Shown in pieces: positions 46,754 through 55,868 of a stretch of 64,000 nucleotides of DNA (position 1 is the first letter of the stretch; the number at the start of each line of letters is the position of its first letter). The notes beneath the pieces were generated by a model. The model worked only from the letters and a program-made list of their open reading frames with translations. It was not told where the DNA came from and made no database searches. Both the position numbers and the translations under genes were made by a program. The stretch is from Bryobacterales bacterium (GTDB lineage: Bacteria; Acidobacteriota; Terriglobia; Bryobacterales; Bryobacteraceae). Where the stretch lies: NCBI GenBank assembly GCA_003135055.1, contig PLDF01000349.1:1-64000 (forward strand). Reading direction: 5' to 3'.

Positions 46754-47764
46754 TCAAATACTGACTACCGCCGCTCCATCCATCCCATCGCGCTTGATTT
46801 CCGCCAGCGCTTCATTGACGGATTCCAGCGGAAAGATGGTCACCTTGGGTTGTAAGTGGATCTGCCCGGCGATTTGCAGGAAGTCGCGCGCATCGGCGCG
46901 AGTCATATTCGCAACGCTGCGGATCTGCCGCTCACCCCAAAGAAGGCGGTCGTAGTCAAACTCGGGAATGCGATCCAGATGAATCGCATTGATCGCCACC
47001 ACACCGCCCTTTCGAAGGCTCTTCAGGGCGGCGATCACCACGTCGCCGCTGGGCGCGAAGGTCACCGCGCGGTCCAATTCCACCGGAGGCATTTCGTGTT
47101 CGCTCCCCACCCAAGCCGCTCCCAGCGATGCCGCGAGACTGCGGTGCGAACTGCCCCGGGTGGAGACGTAGACTTCACACTTCCAGGCATGCAGGACGGC
47201 GATCGCCAGATGCGCCGAGGCGCCGAAACCAAACAGACCCACGCGATCGCCAGGCTCCACGCCGGCCACTCGCAAACTGCGGAACCCGATAATGCCGGCG
47301 CAAAGCAGCGGCGCGATGTGGACATCGTCAAGACCGGCCGGAAGCGGGACCACGAAATCGGCGCGGGCCGCGCAGAACTCCGCATAACCGCCGTCCACGG
47401 AGTAGCCGGTGTAAGTAGGCGCATCGCACAGATTCTCCATCCCGCGGCGGCAATAGGGGCACGTGCCATCCGTGCCGCCGAGCCAGGATACGCCCACGCG
47501 AGTCCCCATCGGCAGATCGGCCGTCGCGCCGCCTGCGATCTCGCCAACAATCTGATGGCCGGGGATCAGAGGATGGCGCAAGACCGGTAACTCCCGCTCG
47601 ATGATATGGAGGTCGGTGCGGCAAACTCCACAAGCTCGCACTCGCAGCAAGACTTGTCCCGGACTCAGTTGGGGCATGGGAACTTGCTCGATGCGAAGCG
47701 GACCGGGCGGCGAATCTTGAGTGGAATCGAGAATTGCCGCTCTCATTGTTTGAGCCATTTCCAT
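46754..47764 (-). CDS. Zinc-dependent alcohol dehydrogenase
   Basis: A 336-residue cytoplasmic MDR-family dehydrogenase. The catalytic zinc Cys is in CGVCRTDLHIIE and the His pair in RHPLIPGHQIVGEI. The structural zinc Cys set is CPYCRRGMENLC. The NAD(P)-binding region is VGLFGFGASAHLAIAVLHAW. It is closest in style to the AdhA-like enzymes with LLCAGIIGFRSLRVAG. The start could be any of three in-frame Met codons (47764, 47758, 47746). It probably oxidises primary alcohols or reduces aldehydes. Confidence 0.92.
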   Translation of the reverse strand: MEMAQTMRAAILDSTQDSPPGPLRIEQVPMPQLSPGQVLLRVRACGVCRTDLHIIERELPVLRHPLIPGHQIVGEIAGGATADLPMGTRVGVSWLGGTDGTCPYCRRGMENLCDAPTYTGYSVDGGYAEFCAARADFVVPLPAGLDDVHIAPLLCAGIIGFRSLRVAGVEPGDRVGLFGFGASAHLAIAVLHAWKCEVYVSTRGSSHRSLAASLGAAWVGSEHEMPPVELDRAVTFAPSGDVVIAALKSLRKGGVVAINAIHLDRIPEFDYDRLLWGERQIRSVANMTRADARDFLQIAGQIHLQPKVTIFPLESVNEALAEIKRDGMDGAAVVSI

Positions 47765-47872
47765 CCGCTCCGAGCCTCAGGGTGTCACATTTAGCATCGC
47801 ACGCGGGCGTGCGACCGGGAGTACGTTATCGCCCAATCGAATCCCGGTGAGAAGCTACTATCGGGAAGGGCG

Positions 47873-48022
47873 ATGAGAGAATTGGATATGGATCCAAGCA
47901 AGGAAGAAAGTTCGCCGGATTTACTGGAAGATCTGCCCTCCGAATGGGCTAAAGAGGATCGCGTCATCGAAGACCGGAAACCGGACCTCGGCGAGATTGA
48001 AGAGGACACCTCGGAACTCTGA
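47873..48022 (+). CDS. Small acidic protein, unknown
   Basis: Forty-nine residues, very acidic (MRELDMDPSKEESSPDLLED, ending EEDTSEL), with one Trp. ATG 47873 follows GGAAGGG with good spacing. There is no known family. It is likely to be real because of the ribosome-binding site and the strong GC codon-position bias; it may be a small partner protein. It ends five bases before a dispersed two-hairpin element. Confidence 0.55.
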   Translation: MRELDMDPSKEESSPDLLEDLPSEWAKEDRVIEDRKPDLGEIEEDTSEL

Positions 48023-48026
48023 TCTT

Positions 48027-48076
48027 TGTGGGGCAGCCAATCCTGGCTGCAGCCGGCTTTCAGCCGGCTCTTTTCG
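48027..48076. repeat. Two-hairpin dispersed element, form B
   Basis: TGTGGGGCAGCCAATCCTGG, CTGC, then AGCCGGCTTTCAGCCGGCTC and TTTTCG. Compared with form A at 40056, C/G pairs are exchanged on both sides of both stems, which keeps the pairing. Confidence 0.8.
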
Positions 48077-48379
48077 CTTGCGCACCCGTCGGTTTCCGGC
48101 GCCAGGGACGTTCCCGCAGGAACCCTACCTCGCTTATTGTTCCACTTAGCCCTACCACCACTAATTGCGGCCCGCACTTCCTGCCAACGCTTCATCGCGT
48201 AAGCTGAAAACGGAACTATATGGGAGAATATCAGGAGTCATAATCGACTTTCGGAAGGTGGATCAGGTTGGATCAGGTAGTTACGACGTTGCGAAAGTCC
48301 GGCAATCCGGTAACATTGCAGCCCGGCCGATTGACCAGCGAGACACACCAGCGATACACCCCAGGGAGACACAAGGACA
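48077..48379. other. Gap upstream of the GH20 gene
   Basis: No gene is supportable. GGTGGATCAGG and GGTTGGATCAGG form a short direct repeat near 48257-48280, about 100 bases before the GH20 start. Confidence 0.5.
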
Positions 48380-50515
48380 ATGCGCGTAACCACAATGCTT
48401 TTCATGCTGGCGGCCGGCGCCGCTCCGGCCCTCTTCGCCGCCGAGCCGGCTCTCATGCCGATGCCCGTCAAAATGCAGTCTACGCCGGGAAAGCTTGCGG
48501 TCAATGCGAATTTCGTGGTGGAGACGGTTGGCGGCGCCAACGCCCGTCTGGCGCCGGTGGTGCGAGCGTTTCTCGCCCGTGTGTCGCGCCAGACCGGCGT
48601 GCTTTATGCGCCTGTACCTCCAGCCCCGGCGGACGCCCGGCGATTGGCGATCGACTGCGCGGGCGGCCCCGAGTATCCGGCTCTTGGCGAGGATGAATCT
48701 TACGCCTTGGATGTCTCGGACGCAGGGGCCCGCATCACGGCCGCGACCGCCGAAGGAGCCATCCACGGGTTGGCGACCTTCGCTCAATTGATTCAGCCCG
48801 GACCGGATGGTTTCGAGGTCGCCGGAGTACATATCGAAGACCGCCCGCGATTCCCCTGGCGCGGGTTGATGCTCGACGTTTGCCGTCACTGGATGCCGGT
48901 TGAGGTCGTCAAGCGGAATCTGGACGCCATGGCTGCGGTGAAGCTCAACGTGCTGCACTGGCACCTGTCCGAAGATCAGGGCTTCCGCGTGGAGAGCAAG
49001 CGGTATCCCCGCCTCCACGAGATGGGATCGAATTCCGACTACTACACGCAGGACCAGATTCGGGAGATCGTGGCCTACGCGCGGGACCGCGGCATCCGCG
49101 TAATTCCCGAGTTCGACGTGCCCGGGCACAGCGGCGCTTGGTTCCCAGGTTATCCGGAGCTGGCTTCGACGCCAGGGCCCTTCATCCTGGGAGGCAGAGC
49201 CGGCTCGGAGATGGACCCGTCGAAAGAGAGCACGTACGCCTTCCTCGACGGCTTCATCGGCGAGATGGCGCAGCTCTTTCCCGATCCCTACTACCACATC
49301 GGCGGCGACGAAGTGAACCCCAGGGCCTGGAACCAGTCCGAGAGCATTCAAGCCTTCGCCAGGGAGCATGGGCTGAAGGATGCGCCCGCCATCCAGGTTT
49401 ATTTCAACCAGCGCCTTCTGAAGATCGTTCAGAAGTATGGCAAGACCATGGTGGGATGGGACGAGATTCTGGTTCCCGGACTTCCCACCGACGCGGTGAT
49501 CCAATCGTGGCGCGGCCAGAAGTCGCTGTCCGAGGCGGCGTCCAAGGGATATCGCGGAATCCTCTCCTGGGGATACTATCTGGATCATTTGAGCCCCGCC
49601 TCGTTCCACTACGCGGTGGACCCGCTCGGCGGACCCGACGCAGCCAACCTCACGCCCGAGCAAGCGTCGCGCATTATGGGTGGCGAGGCCTGTATGTGGT
49701 CCGAGCTGACTGGTCCTGAGACAGTGGATTCGCGCATTTGGCCCCGCATGGCGGCCATTGCGGAGAGGCTGTGGTCGTCCCGCGACATCACCGATCCCGA
49801 CGCGATGTATGCGCGCCTGGACGCCGTGAGCCGCAATCTGGAATTCACCGGCGCCATGCATCGCGCGTACTACCAGCCCATGTTGGACCGCATCGCCGGC
49901 AACCAGCCAGTTGGGCCGTTGCGCGTTCTGGCGGATTCCATTGAGGCGCTTGGATTGGGCACTGGTCGCAATGGACGGCCCACCGGAACCATGCCCCTCA
50001 ACCGGTTTGTAGATGCCTGTCTGCCCGAAAGCGAGCTGGCGCGGTCCATGGAGTTCGCCGCCCGGAGATTTGCGGCCAACCCCGCGGGCGATAAGGACGA
50101 TGAGGCCAGGCTGCGGCGGCAATTTGAAACCTGGGCCGCCAACGACGCGCTCTTCCAGCCCCTGGTGGAGAATAACAAGCTGCTGGCCGAGGTGGCGCCG
50201 CTGTCGAAGGACCTTGCGGCGCTCGGAGAAGCCGGGATCAAGATGCTGGACTACCTGACGCCGCCTCCGGTTACGCCACCCGCCGAAAAGCCCAAAAAGC
50301 TGAGCGGCAAGGCCCGAAAGGCGGAGCTGGCGGCGCAGCAGGCGGCGCAAGCGGCCAAAGAGGACTGGCTCGCCAAGGAGAATGCCGAGTTGGCGCGCCT
50401 CGCGCAACCACCGCGCCGGGGCAACAATGGCGGCGCACCAAGCTCATCGGCGGATGTGCGCTTGGCCGCATTCCGCCCGGTCAAGGTGCTAGCCGACGCT
50501 CTGGTTCACAACTAG
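48380..50515 (+). CDS. Secreted beta-N-acetylhexosaminidase (GH20)
   Basis: A 711-residue protein with a signal peptide (MRVTTMLFMLAAGAAPALFA). The GH20b domain comprises about the first 150 residues (LMPMPVKMQSTPGKLAVNAN). The GH20 barrel begins DRPRFPWRGLMLDVCRHWMP and contains LHWHLSEDQGFR, IPEFDVPGHSGAW, and the catalytic Asp-Glu pair in YYHIGGDEVNPRAWN. The C-terminal 180 residues are helical and end in a Lys/Ala-rich region (LSGKARKAELAAQQAAQ). It releases terminal GlcNAc from chitin, glycoprotein or wall fragments. It is monocistronic. Confidence 0.95.
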   Translation: MRVTTMLFMLAAGAAPALFAAEPALMPMPVKMQSTPGKLAVNANFVVETVGGANARLAPVVRAFLARVSRQTGVLYAPVPPAPADARRLAIDCAGGPEYPALGEDESYALDVSDAGARITAATAEGAIHGLATFAQLIQPGPDGFEVAGVHIEDRPRFPWRGLMLDVCRHWMPVEVVKRNLDAMAAVKLNVLHWHLSEDQGFRVESKRYPRLHEMGSNSDYYTQDQIREIVAYARDRGIRVIPEFDVPGHSGAWFPGYPELASTPGPFILGGRAGSEMDPSKESTYAFLDGFIGEMAQLFPDPYYHIGGDEVNPRAWNQSESIQAFAREHGLKDAPAIQVYFNQRLLKIVQKYGKTMVGWDEILVPGLPTDAVIQSWRGQKSLSEAASKGYRGILSWGYYLDHLSPASFHYAVDPLGGPDAANLTPEQASRIMGGEACMWSELTGPETVDSRIWPRMAAIAERLWSSRDITDPDAMYARLDAVSRNLEFTGAMHRAYYQPMLDRIAGNQPVGPLRVLADSIEALGLGTGRNGRPTGTMPLNRFVDACLPESELARSMEFAARRFAANPAGDKDDEARLRRQFETWAANDALFQPLVENNKLLAEVAPLSKDLAALGEAGIKMLDYLTPPPVTPPAEKPKKLSGKARKAELAAQQAAQAAKEDWLAKENAELARLAQPPRRGNNGGAPSSSADVRLAAFRPVKVLADALVHN

Positions 50516-50521
50516 CGTCTC

Positions 50522-50607
50522 GTGGCGCACGCACTCATGCGTGCAGCGTTCACAATCGTGTGAACGCGTCTTTCGGTCCCCCGCGTGCCACGTTGAAATG
50601 GCACGCA
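50522..50607. repeat. Dispersed GTGGCGCACGCAC repeat
   Basis: GTGGCGCACGCACTCATGCG, then TGCAGCGTTCACAATCGTGT, GAACGCG and GTGCCACGTTGAAATGGCAC. It is nearly identical to 33065-33145, and the 3' part GTGCCA...TGGCAC can pair as a third hairpin. It begins seven bases after the GH20 stop. Confidence 0.8.
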
Positions 50608-50627
50608 TCCGTCGCTCGGCACTCCGC

Positions 50628-51164
50628 CTACAAATGGCCAGTCTCCGCCGGCGTAACGGGCGTAACTACTGCGCTTGGGATCGCATGCACGCCCCCTAGC
50701 GTCACCAGCGTGCGCCCGGTCGTCGAATCGAATATCTCAAGGGTCGGTATCAGCTTACAGTCAGCAACCATTATGGGTGTGACTCCCGTGGACGCTGGCG
50801 GCAGCAGCACCACTGGAACTGAGATCTGCGCGCGGATTTCGCGCCGCGCACCCACCGCGATGTTCAGGTCCGTATCGCCGGAAAGATCGGCCGATCCGCT
50901 CTTACCCGGCGCCACGCTCAGGGTCGAATTTTTCAGCAGGGTTCCGGTGGCATCGAAGAACGAAACGGCCGCCGTGCAGATCGCCCCGGCCGCCGGGGCC
51001 TCCACGCCCGGGTTCAACAGGTTCAGTTGGGCCGTTTGCCCTTGAGCCAAGCCGATCATGGCGGTAGTCTCCACGGTCGAAGCAACAGCCGTGGTTTGAG
51101 CCTGCAGTGCGAGAGCCGATAGAGCCAGCGCGCACGCCAATGGTACGTATTCGTATTTCAACAT
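50628..51164 (-). CDS. Small secreted protein of unknown function
   Basis: A 178-residue protein. The signal peptide (YVPLACALALSALALQAQ) is followed by a single beta-sandwich-like domain: GLAQGQTAQLNLLNPGVEAP and TLEIFDSTTGRTLVTLGG. It contains two Cys residues that could pair. I associate such proteins with Solibacter-type genomes, but no function is known to me. The start at 51164 lies near GGAGGCAAGAAAACC. Confidence 0.75.
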   Translation of the reverse strand: MLKYEYVPLACALALSALALQAQTTAVASTVETTAMIGLAQGQTAQLNLLNPGVEAPAAGAICTAAVSFFDATGTLLKNSTLSVAPGKSGSADLSGDTDLNIAVGARREIRAQISVPVVLLPPASTGVTPIMVADCKLIPTLEIFDSTTGRTLVTLGGVHAIPSAVVTPVTPAETGHL

Positions 51165-51640
51165 GGTTTTCTTGCCTCCGAGTTAGTAATGAAGACTTGG
51201 TTTGCGTCTTCTGCTGAAGAGAAACCCGGCATCGCTTATCAAGTTTCGCAAAATTCGAAAATGCTTAACGGCTTCGATGGTTAGATTTTTTGCGGGGCAG
51301 GCAATCTTGCCTGCAAGCCGCCTTTCCAGGCGGCTCTTTCGTGCGATGCGTGTCTTCGCACCCAACCAACGCAGGCTGAAAGCCGGCGGCAGCCAGGATT
51401 GGCAAACCAGGATTGGCCGCCCCACAATTTGTCACTCTAAGTGACATTCGATTGCTAACCTGCGGCGGATTCTTAATTCGCCTGCTGGAGTTACTCGCGA
51501 GCATCCCGGCATGGCAGGGGCGCGTCAAAGCCGGCGGGCAGATTCGGGGCGGCCTTTGGGCGGCCTTTGGGCTCCCTTTGGGCCCGCCGCGGATTTGCCA
51601 ATCTGCCCCGCAAAACCGGCCCCGGGGTGTAGTCTAAGTT
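51165..51640. other. Gap built largely of dispersed hairpin elements
   Basis: Form A at 51291-51341, a form B element in reverse at about 51373-51427, and further CCGCC/GGCGG hairpins up to 51615. No gene is visible until the small frame at 51641. Confidence 0.7.
51291..51430. repeat. Two opposite-facing two-hairpin elements
   Basis: GGGGCAGGCAATCTTGCC and AGCCGCCTTTCCAGGCGGCT (forward), then GCTGAAAGCCGGCGGC and CAGGATTGGCCGCCCCAC (reverse). They face each other across about 30 bases. Confidence 0.75.
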
Positions 51641-51808
51641 ATGGACAAGAGATTAGCGAAGCGCCACAAGCGTCAGGTTTCCCGCGCCAAAGAAAGCGTC
51701 AAAGTCTCCGAGCCCGACGTCCGGACCCAGGAACAGATTGAAGCCGCGCGGGCAGTCAGCCGCCCGGACAGCAACCGCGACGGCAATCCGGCTTTCCCGC
51801 GCAAATAA
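51641..51808 (+). CDS. Small basic protein, unknown
   Basis: Fifty-five residues, Lys/Arg/Gln-rich (MDKRLAKRHKRQVSRAKESV, ending DGNPAFPRK). It could bind nucleic acid by charge, but no family is named. It lies 15 bases upstream of the 91-residue gene on the same strand, so the two probably form a transcript. Coding is supported by clean codon-position GC bias. Confidence 0.6.
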   Translation: MDKRLAKRHKRQVSRAKESVKVSEPDVRTQEQIEAARAVSRPDSNRDGNPAFPRK

Positions 51809-51823
51809 TTAAGCGCATCCGCC

Positions 51824-52099
51824 ATGCTGGGCATTCTGGTCCACGGCGATAATCACTTCATCGTGCGCGGTCCGTTTCCCGGCGCCGGGGCCGCGCGGGC
51901 GCTCGCCCGCCACTGGTCCGTCATCCAAATCGGCGCCGCCACGCCGCCCCCTCTCAACCAATGGCGCATCAGCTCGCGCGAATTCCGCGAGAACCTGGAA
52001 TGGGCCGTAATCGTCCCCGGAGACGGCGAAATTTCTCCCGCGGTGGCTGTGCTGTTAGACGAACTGTCCGCGCGAGGAATCGCCATTCACCGATTTTGA
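51824..52099 (+). CDS. Conserved hypothetical protein, 91 residues
   Basis: A short soluble protein (MLGILVHGDNHFIVRGPFPG, then EWAVIVPGDGEISPAVAVLL, ending SARGIAIHRF). It looks like a compact alpha/beta fold without Cys. I do not recognise the family. It is likely co-transcribed with the 55-residue gene just upstream. Confidence 0.65.
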   Translation: MLGILVHGDNHFIVRGPFPGAGAARALARHWSVIQIGAATPPPLNQWRISSREFRENLEWAVIVPGDGEISPAVAVLLDELSARGIAIHRF

Positions 52100-52123
52100 A
52101 GCGGTGCTGGAATTGGTGTGAGG

Positions 52124-52984
52124 TCAGTTCTCCACCGGTATCTTCTCCGCATGATCCACCACCAGCATCTCCACCGGAGCTCTCTTCGCGTCCAGCTTTA
52201 AGCCGAGTTGCTCCTGGAGCGCCGTGAAGAGATCGGGGCCGGGATCGAGGTCCGGCGGAGGCGCCGGAGCGCCGGGAATTGGAATGATCCACGAGAGAGT
52301 AAAGGCGTATTCGCCTTTCAGACCGGTGGCGTCGAGCACCGGGCCGCCTGTGATGCCAGAGAGCCGTTCGGCGAAATTCGGCATCAATTCCTTTTCACCT
52401 CTCAAGCGGGCGTGGCCGTTGTTGATTAGCGAGAAGGATACGCCGGCGGGCAGCACGGCGTATCCATCGGCCCCCGCAGTCACTTTTTGAGAGCCCGGAT
52501 TAGCGGCGGCTTCGGCGAGCTTTCGTTCGTCGTCGGGGCTCCACGCTTTGAATTTGGGGCCGCCTTTTGCAACGGTCAGTTCGTCGACCGGCATCTCTTT
52601 CGCTTCGCGGTGCGCCGCCAGCTTGAAGCGCTCTGCCAGCAGATTCTGCAAGCATCTGACGGAATTGCTCTTCGGCAGCGCCTTCGGGAATCGTCGCGTG
52701 GATGTCGTAGCGTTCCGTGTTGAACCAATGTTGAACCATGCCGGCGCAGAGAGCCGGTAGAAAGGGAGATCGTATGCTCTTTGGACCACCGAGCCCAGGG
52801 TTATGCTTTGATAATCGATACGGCCGGGGTCGGAACTTCCCGGCCCTCCGCTAGTCCTCGGACGCCCGGGCAAACCACCAATCGGCGCGGAGACCTTAAC
52901 GCTGGCAGCTTCGAAGGCAGGCGGGGCGGGCTTCACGCCGAGAGACTGTGCGAGCGCAGCCACAGAGATGCCCGCAAGCCACAC
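52124..52984 (-). CDS. TIGR03435 soil-associated protein with scrambled internal segment
   Basis: A 286-residue secreted-type protein (LAGISVAALAQSLGVKPAPP at the N-terminus). TIGR03435 features: FEAASVKVSAPIGGLPGRPR, SITLGSVVQRAYDLPFYRLS, LQNLLAERFKLAAHREAKEM, and AFTLSWIIPIPGAPAPP at the end. Residues between PAWFN and LQNLLAER are out of register: the family sequence TERYDIHATIPEGAAEEQF, then RQML, is present but in another frame. An 11-base tandem duplication (TGGTTCAACA plus one base) followed by one extra base downstream restores the frame, leaving about 28 foreign residues. The family has no established function. Confidence 0.85.
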   Translation of the reverse strand: MWLAGISVAALAQSLGVKPAPPAFEAASVKVSAPIGGLPGRPRTSGGPGSSDPGRIDYQSITLGSVVQRAYDLPFYRLSAPAWFNIGSTRNATTSTRRFPKALPKSNSVRCLQNLLAERFKLAAHREAKEMPVDELTVAKGGPKFKAWSPDDERKLAEAAANPGSQKVTAGADGYAVLPAGVSFSLINNGHARLRGEKELMPNFAERLSGITGGPVLDATGLKGEYAFTLSWIIPIPGAPAPPPDLDPGPDLFTALQEQLGLKLDAKRAPVEMLVVDHAEKIPVEN

Positions 52985-53100
52985 GGTTCCTGCAATGTGC
53001 CGATAGCGGTTCTCATTCTAAGGGCCTCCCGCCACATCTTCTGCAATCCCGATTCCAGCGGGGACGCCGCGAGGCCGCGTCAGGTTACCGCGGCGCTCAA

Positions 53101-55137
53101 CTACCCCGCGAGCGCTTCCTTGACCTTTCCCGCCAGCGCCGCCGCCGTATAGGGCTTCTGTATGAACCCCGCCAGGCCCTTGCCCGCGAAGCGCTGCACC
53201 GCTTCCACCTCGTTGTAACCGCTGGTCAGCAGCACCTTCACCTTCGGGTCCATCAGTTGCAACTGCCGCAGCGTCTCTTCGCCGCTCATCACGGGCATGG
53301 TCAAATCGAGCAGCACCAGCGCCACTTTGCCGGGACAATTCCTGTAAGCTTCCAGCGCCGCTTCGCCATCCTGCGCCGGAATGCTCCGGTAGCCGTAACG
53401 CAGCAGGGTGTGCCTCGCGGCGGTGCGAACAATCTCTTCGTCGTCCACAATCAGCACTGTTCCGGCGCCTGTCAGGTCTTCCATTTTCGGCGCCGCCGCA
53501 GCCGCCACGGCGCCCGCCGATGCCGGAAACAACACCTTAAACGTGGTTCCCTGGCCGGGCTTGCTATACACCTTCAGCGCGCCTTTGTGCGCGCGCACAA
53601 TTCCCAACACCGCCGAAAGTCCCAGCCCGCGCCCCGCGAACTTAGTGCTGAAGAACGGGTCGAAAATCTTCGACAGCGTCTCCTCATCCATTCCGGCGCC
53701 CGTGTCGTGGACCTCCAGCGCCACGTAGCGCCCCGGCCGCAGCAGTTCCCCCGCCGACGACATGGTGCCGATATAGTGCTCGTCCACATCCTGCAAAGCG
53801 GTCCGCACCAAAACCGAGCCGCCTTGCGAGCCGATCGCCTCGGCGCCGTTGATCACCAGATTCATCACGATCTGCTGCAACTGGCCAGGGTCGGCATCGA
53901 TCCCCGGCAGATCGCCGGCAAGCTGCATCCGAAGTTGCGCGTGTTTCGGAAAGGAAGTCTGCACCAGGCTGCTGATTTCACGCACCAGCTCGGAAAGGTC
54001 GAGGGTGTGCATCACGAAACGGCCCTTGCCGGCATACGCCAGCAATTGGCGCGTGAGCTCGGCGGCGCGCTCAGCCGCCTTCATGACCTCTGCGATCAGC
54101 GGCCGGTTGGGATGGCTGGGCCCGATGTTGTCCATCGCCAGACTGGAATTGCCCAGAATGCCGGTCAGCAGGTTATTGAAGTCGTGCGCCACGCCGCCCG
54201 CCAGCACGCCCAGGCTTTCCAGTTTCTGCGTGTGCCTCAGTTGCTCTTCGATGCGGATGCGCTCGGTGATATCGGTATTGATTTCCAGGTATCCGGCCGG
54301 CTCGCTGTCGCCCGCCTTCCGCACGGCCCAACGGCTGGCCACTTTCAATTCCGACCCGTCCTTGCGCGTGTGCGTCAGTTCGCCTTCCCAATGTCCGATC
54401 GCTCTCAAGCGCTCTTGAATTTCGCCCATCGGCAGGGGAAATTCCGTCTTCAACAGTTTGTGCGAGATGCGGCCCAAGGCTTCATCCCCGGTCCAGCCAT
54501 ACAGGCTCTCCGCGCCCCGATTCCAGAAGCGAATGGTCCCGTTCCAATCGAGCGAAAGAATCGCGTCGTGCGCCAGGTCCAGTAATTGCGCCTGCTCCCG
54601 CAATTCTTCCGCCGCGCGCTGGGCGGCCTGCGCCGACCGCAGAGCCTCCGCGGTACGCTCTTCCACGCGCTGCTCCAATTCTTCGGCGGAGCGAGTCAGT
54701 TCCGCTTCCCGGCGGCGTCCGCTGGCCGCGATGCGGCTGATCAGAATCGAGACCAGCAACAGCAGCGCGAAACGGAGCGGGTCGGTGGGCTGCCGCTGCG
54801 CCAACCCCAGCGCCTTGGGAAGCACAAACGTAACCAGCGTCCAGGTCATCACGCCCGCGCCATAGCCCAGCCACGACGAGCCGAGCAGCACCAGGAAATA
54901 GAGCAGCGTGATCACCACGCCCAGCAGCCCCATCGAGCCGCGTGGCGCGCCGTGAACGAACGGATAGGCGGCGACGCTCAGCAGCGTCAGCGCGGAAAGC
55001 GCGATGGCGTAAGCGCGGATCGGCGCGGGAATAGAGGAGGTGGCCCTGTTGAGCACCCTGCCGGCAGCGGAGGTTTCGACGGAGCGAACCATGATCGGCG
55101 TGGACCCAGGAGGAGCCTCTTCACGGGCTAAAATCAT
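53101..55137 (-). CDS. Membrane-bound PAS hybrid histidine kinase with receiver
   Basis: A 678-residue kinase. The N-terminus has about four membrane segments (IALSALTLLSVAAYPFVHGA, LLGVVITLLYFLVLLGSSWL). It is followed by a coiled coil (RSAEELEQRVEERTAEALRS), one PAS domain (GTIRFWNRGAESLYGWTGDE), and the HisKA His in LAGGVAHDFNNLLTG. The HATPase has DTGAGMDEETLSKIFDPFFS. A C-terminal receiver (TVLIVDDEEIVRTAARHTLL) holds Asp in ALVLLDLTMPVMSG. The start is uncertain: ATG 55137 or 55093. It shares domain order with the kinase at 1310. Confidence 0.92.
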   Translation of the reverse strand: MILAREEAPPGSTPIMVRSVETSAAGRVLNRATSSIPAPIRAYAIALSALTLLSVAAYPFVHGAPRGSMGLLGVVITLLYFLVLLGSSWLGYGAGVMTWTLVTFVLPKALGLAQRQPTDPLRFALLLLVSILISRIAASGRRREAELTRSAEELEQRVEERTAEALRSAQAAQRAAEELREQAQLLDLAHDAILSLDWNGTIRFWNRGAESLYGWTGDEALGRISHKLLKTEFPLPMGEIQERLRAIGHWEGELTHTRKDGSELKVASRWAVRKAGDSEPAGYLEINTDITERIRIEEQLRHTQKLESLGVLAGGVAHDFNNLLTGILGNSSLAMDNIGPSHPNRPLIAEVMKAAERAAELTRQLLAYAGKGRFVMHTLDLSELVREISSLVQTSFPKHAQLRMQLAGDLPGIDADPGQLQQIVMNLVINGAEAIGSQGGSVLVRTALQDVDEHYIGTMSSAGELLRPGRYVALEVHDTGAGMDEETLSKIFDPFFSTKFAGRGLGLSAVLGIVRAHKGALKVYSKPGQGTTFKVLFPASAGAVAAAAAPKMEDLTGAGTVLIVDDEEIVRTAARHTLLRYGYRSIPAQDGEAALEAYRNCPGKVALVLLDLTMPVMSGEETLRQLQLMDPKVKVLLTSGYNEVEAVQRFAGKGLAGFIQKPYTAAALAGKVKEALAG

Positions 55138-55610
55138 GTTACAAGGTTTTTGGGCCGTCGAGAAAACCGCCAATTGGCACAATCGGCAAAACCATCCGCA
55201 GAAGGGCGCCCACACGTTTTCGGGAAGCCCCGTTTAAACTACTGCTCTGACGGTCGCGGTTCTGAGACTATCTGCAAACACGCGCAGTCGAAACCGAGAC
55301 GCGACTGCAACGGAACTGGGATTCTCGCGGCCGATCGAGGATTGGGCTAGCTGCTAGCCTGTCGTCCTCCATGTCGTCTCCCCCTGTCGTTTCCCCCTGT
55401 CGTCTCCTCCTGTCGTCCCGGCCTGGCCTCACACAAATTGTGGGGCAGCCCCCAGTCCGCCATAGCCGCTAAATTAAGGCCCATTTCACGCACCGAAGCG
55501 CAGCCCCCTGACAGCGCGGAGCACGCGCGCCGACTGACATCGTCGTTCATAGAGCGGGGAACCTGGGCGCCTCATTTAAAGCGAGAATCTGCCATTCGGC
55601 GACCTCGGCT
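55138..55610. other. Gap with short tandem repeats, no gene
   Basis: It holds the TGTCGTCTCC tandem units at 55360-55421 and a GTGGGGCAG fragment at 55440. Short frames on both strands have no family support. Confidence 0.55.
55360..55421. repeat. Short tandem repeat, about 13 bp, five units
   Basis: Successive units start TGTCGT and end in TCCCCC-like runs (TGTCGTCTCCCCC, TGTCGTTTCCCCC, TGTCGTCTCCTCC and variants). It is pyrimidine-rich on the plus strand. Confidence 0.8.
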
Positions 55611-55868
55611 TCATGACGCCTTGCGCAATTCTTCGCGGATCACTCGCCGCACGATCTCTTCGATCTGGGGCGCAGCCTTTTTGCCCTCCAGGTATTCGCG
55701 CAGTACGGCGTTAATTGCGGTCTGGTAGTTACCGCCGCCGGCGCGGTCGACTGCCTCGCGAAAGTAGTCCAGTATATCGGCGTCTAGCCGGATGGTGATG
55801 CGTTCCTTGCCGGGCGTGGGCAGCACCGCGCCACGTTTGCCTTTACTGAAGTCGTAATGATCTTTCAT
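55611..55868 (-). CDS. brnA: BrnA-family antitoxin
   Basis: An 85-residue protein. It opens MKDHYDFSKGKRGAVLPTPG, the typical BrnA lead, followed by the ribbon-helix-helix motif RITIRLDADILDYFREAVDR and a C-terminal helix. BrnA binds BrnT and represses the operon. The frame is fully open. Its ATG overlaps the stop of the brnT relic (ATGA), as in standard brnTA operons. Confidence 0.9.
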   Translation of the reverse strand: MKDHYDFSKGKRGAVLPTPGKERITIRLDADILDYFREAVDRAGGGNYQTAINAVLREYLEGKKAAPQIEEIVRRVIREELRKAS

